Below are positions 22,944-34,350 of a DNA stretch of 64,000 nt, one piece after another. The notes under the pieces are model-generated. The model saw only the letters and a program-made list of their open reading frames with translations. It had not been told where the DNA came from and did not search any database. The stretch's first letter is position 1, and each line of letters starts with the position of its first letter. Position numbers and translations under genes: made by a program. This DNA comes from Bolinopsis microptera (Eukaryota > Ctenophora > Tentaculata > Lobata > Bolinopsidae): assembly GCF_026151205.1 (NCBI RefSeq), contig NC_087078.1, positions 6,899,675 through 6,963,674 on the forward strand, written 5' to 3'.

Positions 22944-23360
22944 ATTGCCCGAATGACCGTGCCCCAGGTGGTTTTGCCCGAGATGTGCCCCAGGTGTGCC
23001 TGAGATGTGCCCCAGGTGTGCCCCAGGTGGTTCTGCCCGAGGTGTGCCCGAGATGTGCCCGAGATGTGCCACGGGTGTGCCCAGGTTCTTTTCCCAAGGT
23101 TTCCCAATTACCATGCCCGAGATGTGCCCGAGGTGTGCCCGAGGTGTGCCCGAGGTGTGCCCGAGGTGTGCCCCAGGTGGTTCTGCCCGAGGTGTGCCCG
23201 AGGTGTGCTTTGTGCCCCAGGTGTGCCCGAGGTGTGCCCGAGGTGTGCCCGAGTTTGTGCCCCAGGTGTGCCCGAGGTGTGCCCGAGGTGTGCCCGAGTT
23301 TGTGCCCCAGGTGTGCCCGAGGTGTGCCCGAGGTGTGCATCGGCAGATTACCGAGTTACC
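22944..23360. repeat. Right terminal inverted repeat, minisatellite-based
   Basis: This is the reverse complement of the left repeat, including the outer end, the non-repeat island (about 23082-23114) and the inner boundary ATTGCCCGAATG. It is about 34 bp longer than the left repeat, close to three 11-bp units, so the two ends differ in unit number as well as in scattered substitutions. Confidence 0.9.
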
Positions 23361-23368
23361 ATAGTATA
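23361..23368. repeat. Right target-site duplication of the Merlin element
   Basis: ATAGTATA directly follows the last base of the right inverted repeat and matches 19842-19849 exactly. Confidence 0.9.
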
Positions 23369-24038
23369 TTATACTTATATACATCACCCAATCGCATTTT
23401 AATGTGGAGCGCATAATATGTTTGTTTCTGTCGTAAATGTACTATATATTTTTGGTTGGTTGATTTTAAGTTATAACATCGGCACGTTATACACGATTTA
23501 ATCGCGCAACCCTCGGAAATGATAATACCATCAGCTATATTACTAATATACATAAATCGGGGAAAGTAGAAAATATTTTCTCGAACATTGCATCGATTCC
23601 CTCATTAACTGGTGATTCCCACGCGAGAAAGTGCAAGCAAGTAAGTAGGAATAAGTTGGTAGGTGTGTCAGGTTAGCGTGGTTTCCACGACAACCCAATA
23701 TCAAATACAAACACGGACCTAATGACTTGTCAGTACATGATTATTGTACACTAACTTGCCTCTCTACGGTCTGCCTTTTCATATGTTTTTGTATTTTATT
23801 ATTGCAGGATTATAAGTCAATCATATATGTCTGCTCTTATTTTAATTTTCAGTTATACTTATCCCATTTATGAAAAGGATGCGATTTTAATATAATTTAT
23901 AATTTGATAACTCGAATCGAAAGCGTCGGCTTCGGTGATTATGAGGCAGTTAGACGGTATAGATGAATGCTTTTACTAGACTTGATGTACATGATATTGT
24001 TGCTCCAACCTTAGGGCGTTGTCATATACACGGTTACC
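23369..24038. other. Intergenic, upstream region of the transporter gene
   Basis: No coding sequence is seen. It should contain the promoter and 5' untranslated region of the SVOP-like gene that starts at 24039, but I see no clear TATA box in it. Confidence 0.4.
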
Positions 24039-27000
24039 ATGGAGCCTGCACCATTTGACAAGAAACTCAACTTTGCCATGAGACGAGAGCGTCCAACAAA
24101 TACAACCCTGCTATCTATCGTTACAGGTAATTTAAATTATTAGTTAATGAATTTCCTAATTTTACCAATTATTATTAAGGACTATTACTAATCGAATATT
24201 CTTTTTCTCCAAAAGTTGATTAATTATGCCGTTATAGATGTGTTTCGATTGATTCATTTCACGAGTCAAACTATCAGCTATAACTTGTAATTGTATTTCA
24301 ATTTGAAACATTATTTACTAAACATTGTTTATAGTGCCAACTATTTTTTTAAGTAAGCTTTTAAATCATTATACGATTAACTAAATAACTATTTTGTCCG
24401 TCAATTTATTAATGTTTTTAATGTCTTTTGAAATATGGCCTGGACGATTGATCTAAATTCATTCGTTACCTCTGATTCTATAAATCATCGAATATTGATC
24501 ATTATTATGTTATTCTCCTAATCATTTCCAGATCCCGCAGATTTGCTAACTGGTATGAATATCGAGTTTTAGCTGAGCTGAACTTTATTTTATACGCTAG
24601 TTTTAACAGTCTAACTATCGGGCGTAGTGATCTTGCAAGAGCTTCGTTTTACCCGATGCAATAACCATAATCATTGATTTGGTTTTGTATCTTTAATAAT
24701 GCTGTATGTTGATCTTGCAAGAGCTTCGTTTTACCCGATGCAATAACCATAATCATTGATTCGGTTTTGTATCTCTAATAATGCTGTATGTTGATCTTGC
24801 AAGAGCTTCGTTTTACCCGATGCAATAACCATAATCATTGATTTGATTTTGTATCTCTAATAATGCTGTATGTTGATCTTGCAAGAGCTTCGTTTTACCC
24901 GATGCAATAACCATGATCATTGATTTGGTTTTGTATCTCTAATAATGCTGTATGTTGATCGCTAAAATTATAATACTAACAGTATACCATAGGATTTTGT
25001 TTCTGCACAAAAATTATAAAACGGGAGTGTTAGTGCTCCCTATGAGAATTTAATCTTTAGTTTCTGTTATATTTCCTGTCTTATTCTAGTATAAACCCTT
25101 AACTCAATACTACAGGTGTGAGTCAGGAAGACGAGGAGGGACTGGTAGACAGAGAGGAGATCCCCGAGACTGACTACCCTGACGTTGATGAAATGGTCAT
25201 AGAAGATGAGCAGCTCTATAATACATCAGGACTGAAAGCTACTGGTAAACACTCAGCAGGTATTGTAACAGAGGCATGCTCGGACTAGGTATCACAATGC
25301 TGGCAAGCATTACCGTTGCCATTATATTCACAATACTATCTTACTATTTACCCACTATACTATTATATCCCCTATATTGTTTTTCAGGCATTAAGACTCA
25401 TCGAAAGTAGTTCAGCAGGTATATTTAAGCTCAAAACATTCATTGTCGTGAATAAGTAAAAAGTGCCATATTCAGTCTGTTATCGACATATATGCCTACC
25501 TAAACACAAGGAAACATTTTCAAAGGTAAAATTTCGAAATCGTTGAAATTACCTCCTTATTAATGAAGTTGCGACTGTGTAAATTATCCTGACATTATAA
25601 TCAAAAAGATATGATATTTGACCAAAACCCATAATCATGGGTAGAGTGAACCGCTGCCAGTGTCTCTCTTTTCCAAAGAAAAGGAAATGATATTAATTTG
25701 AGGTACCGTCCGCAAATGCAAATTGATACCGAGAATGAAATCGATCGCTCGCTTTTCCTATTCATTCACGGCTTACGAATTGTAATAAAGCTTATTGAAT
25801 GTGAAAAGCGAGCGACCGATTTCATTCTCGGTATCAATTTGCATTTGCAGACACTTCCTCAAATAATATCATTTCCTTTTGTTTGTAAAAGAGAGACACT
25901 GGCAGCGGTTTACTCTACCCATGATTATGGGTTTTGGTCAAATACTGATATAGTACTTATTGCTTTATTGGGAACTTTGTCCCCTTACTTCAAGGCTTTA
26001 TTTTAAAATTAAAATAAAGAATTCTTACTTATCTTGACTTGAGATTTGCTAACAACAAACCTCTGTAGATAAAGAAAAAGCAAAGAAGAAGAAGAAGAAG
26101 AAGAAGATAGTTCCGCACGCAGACCTGAGTAGCGAGGAGGGTGATATGGAGAGTGTGACTATTGTTAACCCTATGCACTCCTATCTGGGGGATAGCCCTG
26201 ACCAGATGACTATTGGTAGGCATCTTGTTACTTTGTTACGAACTAAACTTGGACAATATTTTTTCTTTTTATACGGAATTGTTAAGTCATCACAAATCAT
26301 TGTATCATGATGCATGAATAATATTACCCTAAACATGAATTTTCAGCCCAGGATTTTAATTTAGAATTACTTTATAATTGGTTGTTATCTAATTAATCAG
26401 GAAAAGACGAAGAAGAGCAGAAACCAGCTCTAAAACTACCAGACATGAATATATCTGGGAAGATCCAGTCCCTAAAAGACATCAAACAGACCATTAAATC
26501 AGAAGCTGGGAAGTTAGGTCACAAACTCAAAATCAAACAACCACCTAGTGCACCGGGTGGTAAGAAGCAGGTAGTGTTTCTTTCATGTTTATGATCTTTG
26601 ATTGTGTTCACTGAATGTGGTAACTGTTTAGTTACTTTTTCTGGTCGGTCAAAACTTTTCAACTGCTGCCAAGATTCGTTTATCAATTCCCGGTACTCGG
26701 TAGCTTTCACCACGGTGCATTTATATCACAGTGTTTCAATCTCAGGGTGGCGCACCTGAAGATAACGGGTTGACCTACACTATAGACGAGGCTGTGGCAC
26801 ATATGGGAATGGGCAGGTGGGTTTTCAACTTCCGCTGTTTTACTGCTAAGATTAGAGATAGAACAGATATTACTCCTCACAACTAAACTTATTATAGTTA
26901 TACTTCTGGCATCTGGCTGTAATGACTGTATCACATGATGCAAGTCATGTGGTTGCCCTGACGAACACGTGGTAGCCCTGACGAGACACGTGGTTGCCCT

Positions 27001-30000
27001 GACGACATGTTATCCCAGGTATCAGATAACTTGGTTTATCCTACTGGGCATGAGTTCAATGGCACAGGCTTCAGAGATAGCACTAGCCAGCGTCATTCTA
27101 AGTGATCTGATATGCGAATGGAAAATCTCTGTTGCGAAGGTAAGTCTAATTTAAGACTTTTGGGTCATGCAGTTTGTTCAAGTTACACCCTGTTTTGTAT
27201 CAAAATATTTTGTATTTTTGTGCGAGTACATGGATGAACTATGCTAATAAAGCATAACCACTTTAGGCATCACTTATCCCCGCTCTGGTGTTGCTGGCTG
27301 CCGTCCCAGGGGGCTATATCGGCGGGGTCATCGCGGACAGACGGGGCCGGAAAACTGTCATGATTACTGGCCAGTGGCTCATCTTAAGTGAGCGACAGAG
27401 TGTGATACAGAGTGTGAGCATTGTGTATTTTGATGGTGTAAGCATTCTGTTTTAACTAATAATGCCATTTCTGAAAATTCTGATATATTTGGTATATTGA
27501 GTAAATGTGCCGTCCAGGTGGTTGGTAAAGTGCCCCCGGGGAAGCCTCATCAGTACAGCGACGATCCAACTGTCGTTAAACTTTCAGCAGAGAGAAAGTC
27601 CCTTCAGCAAGAATGTAGTCTCACAGGGATAAGCGACAGGAGTGACATCAGAAAAAGAATCAACCATCTCAAACGTACCATCAAAAAGAGGTTGAAATCC
27701 ATCAACGAGGCCACTGCTAATGCCCTAGTAGATGTCATCAACAACACCGACAGCTGCAGAAGCATGTTTGAAGCGAATAGAACTTTGGCCCAGTGTAGGA
27801 TGAAGAAAGACGGAGTGACTGTCCACGATGCAGACGGGAATACCTTAGGTTCTGACTCATTAAAAGCAGAAGCCATTAAAGAATACTTTAATAATGAGTT
27901 CAATGACAAAGATGAACCCCACCTCCCAGCATTCATAGACCCTCCTGGAAGCCTCCTCTGTCCCATAACACCTGAAGAAGTTGGCCGTGCTGTTATGAAG
28001 CTGAAATCCGGTAGAGCGTGTGGCCCTGACGGTATACCTAATGAGCTAATGAAAGCTGCTGGATATCCCCTCCACTGTGAGTTGGCTAGGATCTATAATC
28101 TCTCCTTTGAGACCAACACATACATCCCAGCTATTGGAGAAGGTATCCTGACACCCCTTCAGAAGCCAGGAAAACCCCGAGGTCCGATAAAGTCTATCCG
28201 GCCCCTCACATTGCTAAATGGAACTAGAAAAGTCCTATCCCTCGTAGCCTTGAACAGAATCAATTACCACGTTGATATGTACACTGGACCTTGGCAGGCG
28301 GCATACAAGCAGGGTCGCAGTTGTGCTGACCTGGTATGGTCTCAGAGAATGTTGACATCAGTGGTTACCAGGCGCGAGTTTGAGTATAGTAAAATCAACA
28401 TTGACATGACCGCTGCGTTTAATACTATCCGCAGACAGACCATCATCAACCTCCTCATTGATGCAGGATGCTCTAGAGACGACATTCGCCTAGTTCAGTA
28501 CCTCCTCTCAAATACAAAGCTCAAGGTGACGGTCAACAGATCTGAGTCTGGTGAATTTGTGATTAATATTGGCGCTTACCAGGGAGACAGTCTGGCAGGT
28601 AAAGTGTTTACATTGACCCTTGCCGGTGCCCTGAATCACATCAGAGCCGTGATCAGTGTCACGATTCCTAGACCGAACCCCCCAGTCTCTGATAGAGGCC
28701 TCCCGTTAGAGTCCGCCTATGCTGACGATGCTGAGCTTCTGAGTGAAGATGGTCAGAGCCTGGTGAAGATACTAGAGATTGCCAGTGATATACTAAAGGA
28801 TTGGAGTCTCTTTGTTAACGAATCAAAGACGGTGTTTACAAGAGTGTATTTGGCAGATACAGATGCTTTAGATGCCCATGGCAATAAAATTAGAGGAGAT
28901 GAAGAGTGGCGAGAGTCAGTGCTATTAGGATCAAAGCTCTGTTCAGAAAGAGATATTGTCAACAGACGCAACAAAGCCAATGTTGCCTTCTACACCTACA
29001 AGAAAGTCTGGTTGAATAGCTCTGTTCAGATCAGTGAGAGTAGAAAGCTGAAGCTGTACGAAGCTCTTGTCACTTCAGTGTTGTTGTATAACTGTAGCAG
29101 CTGGGCTGCTCCTGAAACCGTAATGGCATCTGTCGACGTTCTTCAAAGGAAGCATCTGAGACAGATAATCAACACCTATTGGCCTACGGTTATCAGCAAC
29201 GAGAACTTATATAAGAGATGTAATGTCAGACCCCTTACTGAAAGGATCAAGAAAGCAAGATGGAAGATGCTTGGGCACGTTCTTAGAAGCGGTGATGACA
29301 CTCCCGCCTTCTTATCTTTCAGATTTGCATGTTTAGGATCTTTTGACTACAAAGGAAGGAGGGGCAGACCTCGTTCAAATTTATTTGATTTATTATTAAA
29401 AGACATTATGACAAAACAAATTATTGTGATTGTAAATAAAAGATTTAGTTTAAGTAATTTTAATGATTTAGTGTACAAAGCTCATGATAGACGCCTTTGG
29501 AGAAGTTATGGGTGAGTCGAGACTACTCGGCCACTCGATTTTATGATTTAATTTATATTATCTTGTGTTTGCTGTATATAGTTGATTAATAATAATAATA
29601 ATAAGTTTTGTAGATACATATAGTTTCTACACCTTTATCCTCTGGTCCCTAGGGTCAGCTGATCCCGGGCCAGAGGAAAACTACCGACTGCCAAGGTCTG
29701 ACGCCTAGGCAGTCGAGACCTCTTATTGAGACCCTTTATAATAATAATTAATAATAAGCATTCTGTGACTTAATAATGGTGTGTGATATTAGATTGTGTG
29801 TTATTGAATTGTGTGTTTTCAGTTTGAGAATTGAGTGGAAACATGTTCGTGCTTCGCCGGATTTTTATGTTTAAGGATGTGTCTCTCATCATATCCATAA
29901 GATTTTTTGGAAGTAATTTATAAAGCACGTAATTTTTAGTGACTGTCGTCACATTGACAAAAAACAAAACCACTCTGTCCACCTAATATTCTTCAAACCT

Positions 30001-33000
30001 CTCTACTTTTCTACGCCCTCTAAACTCTCAAACTATCCCAGTATTCGGAGTTCTGAGCGCGTTCATGACCAGTTACCACTCCTTCGTTCTAATCAGAATG
30101 GTGGTAGGGTTTGGGTTCGGGATCGTAACGTCACTGGTGATAGTTCACGTGAGCGAGATCTCTCCTCCTCAGTTCAGAGCTTACAGTATCGCTCTCAACG
30201 TCTTCATGTGGTCGGTTAGTAGCTTGGTGGCTTGGTAGCCATGGTGACTTATCAAATGTAACGTTGTTTACGTTGGTTATTTAAGTATTTAGCGATAACT
30301 TACAAAATCAGAAACTTAGTGATCTTGGTAACCTGGTTACTTAGTAACTTATCAGCTCACCAGCTCCCCCCTAGATAGGAGACTGTTTCATAGTGCTGAT
30401 GGGTTACTACTCCCTTGGTTACGGGTGGAGTGTGGTGGTGTTAGCAGCCTGTATACCTGCTCTCATCATGTGTGTTGTTATCCTATTCCTGGACGAGTCA
30501 CCCAGATACCTCTCTATATCTGATAACGTGAGTGAATTTTTAGAGTCTAGTTAGTATTACTTGACCTCTTTTGTTTTCATGTTTTAGCAAAAAGTTAGTT
30601 GTTGAAATTGATCATTTATTCAGTACGTTGCGCAAATTAAATTATTTAAAAAAAAGCCTTAAACACTGTAACCATACCAGATACACGAAGCAGAGAGAAT
30701 ACTAAATAAAATGGCAATGATAAACTATAGTACCTTACCACCTGGGAAGCTAACAGCAATTCCGGGTGGGATTTAATTACCATTTTAAAATGTTAAAGTG
30801 TAAAAGTATAAAAGTGTTTTGTAATTGTGCTAACTTCAATATCCTACTGACCTGAATAGCATGATATCGGAATTTTACCAGTTTTTCACACGCAGTTTTT
30901 AATATGTTGGCTGCTTGAATCTATTCTCATCGTCAGAATTGGAAATAAAGTGTTTAATGAATTTGATAATATAATTATTTGATCAGAGCCTGATAGAGGA
31001 AACATTAGGGATATGTTCACTGGACAGTTTAAAAGAAATTCTTTACTACTGCTCTTCACCGTCTTCGCCGCCAATCTCGTATATTACGGGAACATCTTCA
31101 GTCTTCCTTACCTCTTTAAGGTTCGACCTTCGAAAGAAATGTGTAGATGTTAACTTTAAATCGCGGTCGAATTTTGAATTAAATATATATAAGCGTGTTT
31201 TTAGATTAATCCAGTCATTTTAAAATTTGACGTCTGAATAAATCAAATATTGGATTAACTTTTTAAATTCCATCAAATTCACTGAACGGAAGTCGAAAAT
31301 TGAATTAAAATTACTGTAGTTGTTATATTTAGACTTGGCATCTTTGTAAGCATATGGATGTTTGTGTATAATGTATATGTATAATGTATAATGCATAATG
31401 TATAATGTATAATTTGTTTATTTCAGGACGAGTACTGCGCAGTTATGAACTCCACAAACCTGAATGTGACCTTTGTTGACATCGACTGCACTTTCAGTAA
31501 ATCCGAACTCATGGCAACCCTTGAGGTATTTATATGTATTAGGATTGATAATGATACCGAAATTTTGTGTGTTTAATCTGATTGTTCCACCATAATTTCC
31601 ATTTCAGCTCCTTTGATATAATTGATAAATAACTCTAATTTTTGTTGGTGAAGCGAATCAATAGCCAAAGTAAGGTTTTTGAAATCTTATATTTACTCAA
31701 TACTCATCATAACCCAAATAAAACCTTAGGTGTCAGCAGCTGAATTCCTCTCTATCCCTATATTCGCTCTGCTGGTTGAGAAGCTGGGCAGAATCAAGAC
31801 CGGCATGATACTAGGTGAGGCCGGGTATAATTTGCTGTATTGTATAATGTACTATTTGTAAAAGTTTCAAATCAAATCAATTTGTAAAACTTTCCAGTGT
31901 CTCCACTTTTTGAAACAACAAAAAACTGGACCAGCATAACTAAAATCGAGCAAATCGAAATTTTGGAGGGAGTAAAGTTACGTATAATCCGAAAATTAAT
32001 CCTCCTATGTATTGGTATAATTTTAATTTGGCACCAAAAACCAAAATCTAATCGGAACGGTTTAATTCACGGCCCATCCTTATCTTGTCCAAAGTTTGGC
32101 GGATCTCTTCCAAGGTGCTGTTATTCCGATTTGATCACCAAGTCACACCACCGTATCTTCAGGAGTAGCTACTGCGATCTCCACTGCTGCTTGTGTCCCG
32201 TGTCTGGGTCTCATACTTTTCAAATCAGAGCTGTTTTTACAACGTATGGTGGTGAACGCCTGGCTCCTCCTTATCTTCATCTACTCTCCTGAGCTCTACC
32301 CAACTTATATCCGCAGGTTTCTTGAATGTTTTGAGGAAGTGCTGTTTGCAAATTTTAATCATTTAGATTGCCATTGATTGTAGAGGGCAGAGAGCTTAGT
32401 GAGGAAGTATAAACTCCTAAATTGTCAGATACCCACTACCCATTAGGACCAGCCAATCTCTACTCAGTGCTCGACCAACATCTCGACACCAAAGTCCCAC
32501 TCTAATATTTAACAATAAAAACTGCTCCCTCAGTTCACTATTTCACTATTTCACTATTTCACTATTTCACTATTTTACTATTTCACTATTTCACTATTTT
32601 TCAGTGCTGCGTTTGGGATGATAATGGTGTTCTGTAACCTTGGAGGAGCGTTTGCCTCCCTCATTGTATACGATGTGGGTCTGGACTACAGTTTCAGAGC
32701 CATGTTTCTCTTTCTTTCTCCCTTCGCTCTGTCAGGGGCCATCCTCACTTTCTATTTTAAGTAAGTACTAACGTTGTTTGTTCCAAATCAGAAATTCTGA
32801 TTCACCAGCTCTTGGTTAAATTTTGTGTGGCCCTCTTACATTTCATCTCATAACTTTTTGAATGACTCGTATCAGGGCACTTCTAAAATTTATACAACAA
32901 TTACCATTCTTGATCTTCATCAAATAAACTGCACAGGGAAGAGACGAAAGGAAAGTTGCTAGTTGACAACAAGACACAAGAGGACACTGAGCTGAAGACA

Positions 33001-33090
33001 ATAACAGATCAAGAGAAGAAGCAGTCCTCAGCATCTTCAGCAACAGATGAGGAGAAGTGTAGTGATAGGAAACAGATGTCCCCCTACTAA
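24039..33090 (+). CDS. SV2/SVOP-like major facilitator transporter, 17 exons
   Basis: Exons: 24039-24126, 24532-24552, 25116-25244, 26069-26215, 26401-26570, 26746-26816, 27019-27139, 27267-27387, 30042-30214, 30375-30527, 30681-30765, 30987-31120, 31427-31525, 31730-31814, 32163-32316, 32605-32760, 32937-33090. All junctions are GT-AG and in phase, giving 2061 nt (686 residues). The N-terminal ~195 residues are cytosolic, acidic, with a run of Lys. Then comes the SV2/SVOP entry motif (YTIDEAVAHMGMGRYQ, about 195-210) and twelve helices. Family marks are GGVIADRRGRK (269-278, TM2-TM3 loop), DESPRYL (387-393), a TM7-TM8 luminal loop with two Cys and two N-glycosylation sequons (NST, NVT), EKLGRIKT, and YSPELYPTYIR (573-583). 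The C-tail is charged. Substrate is unknown; SVOP relatives sit in vesicle membranes. The Kozak context ACCATGG supports the start. Intron 8 hosts a retrotransposon, intron 3 a MITE, intron 2 a tandem repeat. Confidence 0.92.
24629..24956. repeat. 82-bp tandem repeat, four copies, in intron 2 of the transporter gene
   Basis: Units start at 24629, 24711, 24793 and 24875 with GATCTTGCAAGAGCTTCG and end in GCTGTATGTT. They differ at only a few positions, so the expansion is recent. The array lies wholly inside an intron. Confidence 0.92.
25615..25944. mobile_element. Hairpin MITE of about 330 bp in intron 3 of the transporter gene
   Basis: The arms are near-perfect reverse complements: TATTTGACCAAAACCCATAA at the left end, its complement at the right end, continuing inward for about 150 bp to a short loop around 25775-25795. 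It encodes no protein; the 102-codon frame crossing the right arm is incidental. A target-site duplication is not clear (GATAT-like on both sides). Confidence 0.75.
26942..27003. repeat. Short tandem repeat beside a splice acceptor
   Basis: A unit of about 19-22 bp (ACGTGGTTGCCCTGACGA and variants) occurs three times, ending about 15 bp before the acceptor of the transporter's exon 7. Confidence 0.7.
27451..29754 (+). mobile_element. 5'-truncated non-LTR retrotransposon in transporter intron 8, copy 2
   Basis: The element is 2304 bp, in the same orientation as the host gene, and flanked by a 12-bp direct repeat TAAGCATTCTGT (27439-27450 and 29755-29766); similarity continues loosely beyond it. 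It holds a long RT frame and a 3' region with (TAA)n at about 29587-29605, a TTTTGTAG…CTACAC segment shared with copy 1, and a terminal (TAA)n-like tail. TAA tails are known from I-like and related LINE groups. The endonuclease is missing, so the insert is a 5' truncation. Confidence 0.88.
27497..29515 (+). CDS. Reverse transcriptase (RVT_1) of a LINE-like element, uninterrupted
   Basis: A 672-codon frame with no internal stop. Residues 1-165 are the charged linker after the lost endonuclease. RT motifs follow: LKSGRACGPDGIPNEL (169-184), PLQKPGKPRGP, motif A NIDMTAAFNTI with catalytic D303, motif B YQGDSLAGK (361-369), and the catalytic box YADD (408-411). The C-terminal part has LLYNCSSW, KHLRQIINTYWP and RWKMLGHVLRSG, usual for this LINE group. 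The second conserved residue of motif A (AFD in most) is Asn here, so full activity is uncertain. The frame opens with TTG, not ATG, at the truncation, so no natural start remains. It would be expressed, if at all, from the host pre-mRNA. Confidence 0.88.
   Translation: MSKCAVQVVGKVPPGKPHQYSDDPTVVKLSAERKSLQQECSLTGISDRSDIRKRINHLKRTIKKRLKSINEATANALVDVINNTDSCRSMFEANRTLAQCRMKKDGVTVHDADGNTLGSDSLKAEAIKEYFNNEFNDKDEPHLPAFIDPPGSLLCPITPEEVGRAVMKLKSGRACGPDGIPNELMKAAGYPLHCELARIYNLSFETNTYIPAIGEGILTPLQKPGKPRGPIKSIRPLTLLNGTRKVLSLVALNRINYHVDMYTGPWQAAYKQGRSCADLVWSQRMLTSVVTRREFEYSKINIDMTAAFNTIRRQTIINLLIDAGCSRDDIRLVQYLLSNTKLKVTVNRSESGEFVINIGAYQGDSLAGKVFTLTLAGALNHIRAVISVTIPRPNPPVSDRGLPLESAYADDAELLSEDGQSLVKILEIASDILKDWSLFVNESKTVFTRVYLADTDALDAHGNKIRGDEEWRESVLLGSKLCSERDIVNRRNKANVAFYTYKKVWLNSSVQISESRKLKLYEALVTSVLLYNCSSWAAPETVMASVDVLQRKHLRQIINTYWPTVISNENLYKRCNVRPLTERIKKARWKMLGHVLRSGDDTPAFLSFRFACLGSFDYKGRRGRPRSNLFDLLLKDIMTKQIIVIVNKRFSLSNFNDLVYKAHDRRLWRSYG
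32533..32600. repeat. 8-9 bp tandem repeat (TTTCACTA) in intron 15
   Basis: TTTCACTA is repeated seven to eight times and runs into the polypyrimidine tract of the acceptor at 32604, so the repeat itself supplies much of the pyrimidine tract. Confidence 0.85.
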
Positions 33091-34350
33091 GATTATAGAG
33101 ACTAGAGACTATAATCGGGATTATTATCTTCATTATTATCTTCTTCATTTCTCGCTTCTAGCTGAGCAGCTGTGTTGTCAAATGTGATAGGACTTTGGAA
33201 ACTTAGGAACATTGATTCAGGAGACGCTGTGGTGAAAAACAAAAGTATTTTATATGTCCAGCAAGTAAATATGAAACAATGATTATATATTAGACTAAAA
33301 CTAAAAGAGATAACAGCATTTTTGCCCAATGTTTGGGATGATGGCGTTTAATGGCCCTGAATTTTAGGTAAATTATAGGTATTAATGATGTTAACCTTTT
33401 TTGTTTAAAAAAATGTAGACGCCTTTTTGGCGAGGATTTGAGCGAATTCAATATTTAATGTAAGCTGCAAGTTTTTTTCTCGATCAGTGGTATTTTCCCG
33501 TCCGACAAATTTAACCGTTTCAATTTGTAATCAGTTAATTATTACTATATTGATTTATCAACGAACAAAGACTTATCACTTCGGTTAAAAAGATCAAATA
33601 AAGCTACTGACCAGCTTCTTTTAACAATATCCACGTGACCAGCGTGAAACAAGCATATTCGCTCACAGAGAGCTCACACACTTCAACAAGCACACCACGA
33701 GAAAGCAAGATTCGTTCTCGACGTTATTGTCTGTTAGCTTGAGTTTCGGTAGGTCGCTAGTAAGACATTGCGTGGGATTGACTTTGTTTTTGTAACACCT
33801 TGCGGTTTTCATGTTAACAAATTTGGGCTCACTCCTAAAATATTAAACCGCAGGATCTCTGCTCGATCTCAAAAGCTGATCTTTGTTATTTTGCGGTTAC
33901 TTCCGATATTTTCATTACTCAATCACCCTCCCCCGTGGCTTATTAGCTTATTGTTGAAAGTTTTTTGTGCAAATGACGCCCCCTGCAACTGATATAGTAA
34001 CAACAAAATCACTATCATTCATCCAATATTAACCAATAATGAGAGATATTTCTACTAGTATCATTCAGGAAAGAAAGTTAACTTTCCTTCACTCTCAAGT
34101 GATGTAGTGCACGTGGGTGTCGTTTTATACAACCGGGGTAAGTTTAAATAACTTAATAAGTTTTAAAAGACAAATCGTCTCATTTCTCGACAGATACTCA
34201 TGATCTTGATAACAGTTCGATGTCTGCTCATGCACTAACATCATTTCTTTTTTACTGGGTTTCGTTAATTTCAAAGTTATCATTCATTGATGGATTACTA
34301 TGATACTGAATACAATGAAGGCCCTCCCCAGTTATCGGTAAGAGCTTACC
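33091..34350. other. Intergenic: 3' end of transporter gene, then spacer
   Basis: Contains the transporter's 3' untranslated region. The nearest clean AATAAA is at 33597-33602, about 0.5 kb past the stop, and is only a candidate. No further gene is seen before the repeat array at 34351. Confidence 0.4.

Larger units (their letters stand above)
19850..23360. mobile_element. Complete Merlin-type DNA transposon with two genes
   Basis: The element is 3511 bp and is flanked by a perfect 8-bp target-site duplication, ATAGTATA (19842-19849 and 23361-23368); 8-9 bp is the size known for Merlin/IS1016. Its terminal inverted repeats begin GGTAACTCGGTAATCTGCCG and are about 383 bp (left) and 417 bp (right), built mainly from 11-bp minisatellite units. 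A 19-bp subterminal inverted repeat (ATGAGCAATATAATTTTCA, 20332-20350, and its complement at 22846-22864) lies further in. Inside are an IS1595-like transposase on the minus strand and a second gene on the plus strand, diverging from a shared intergenic region with TATA boxes on both strands. Intact ends and open frames suggest a young, possibly autonomous copy. Confidence 0.92.

Noticed and set aside
19850-23360. CRISPR-like repeat array
   Set aside because: Units are contiguous 11-bp repeats without unique spacers and sit in a transposon of an animal genome.
22861-23416. Mirror set of long Cys-rich and Gly/His-rich frames
   Set aside because: Right terminal repeat of the transposon, not genes.
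25698-26006. 102-codon plus frame
   Set aside because: It runs through the loop and right arm of the intronic hairpin MITE and has no start context or homology.
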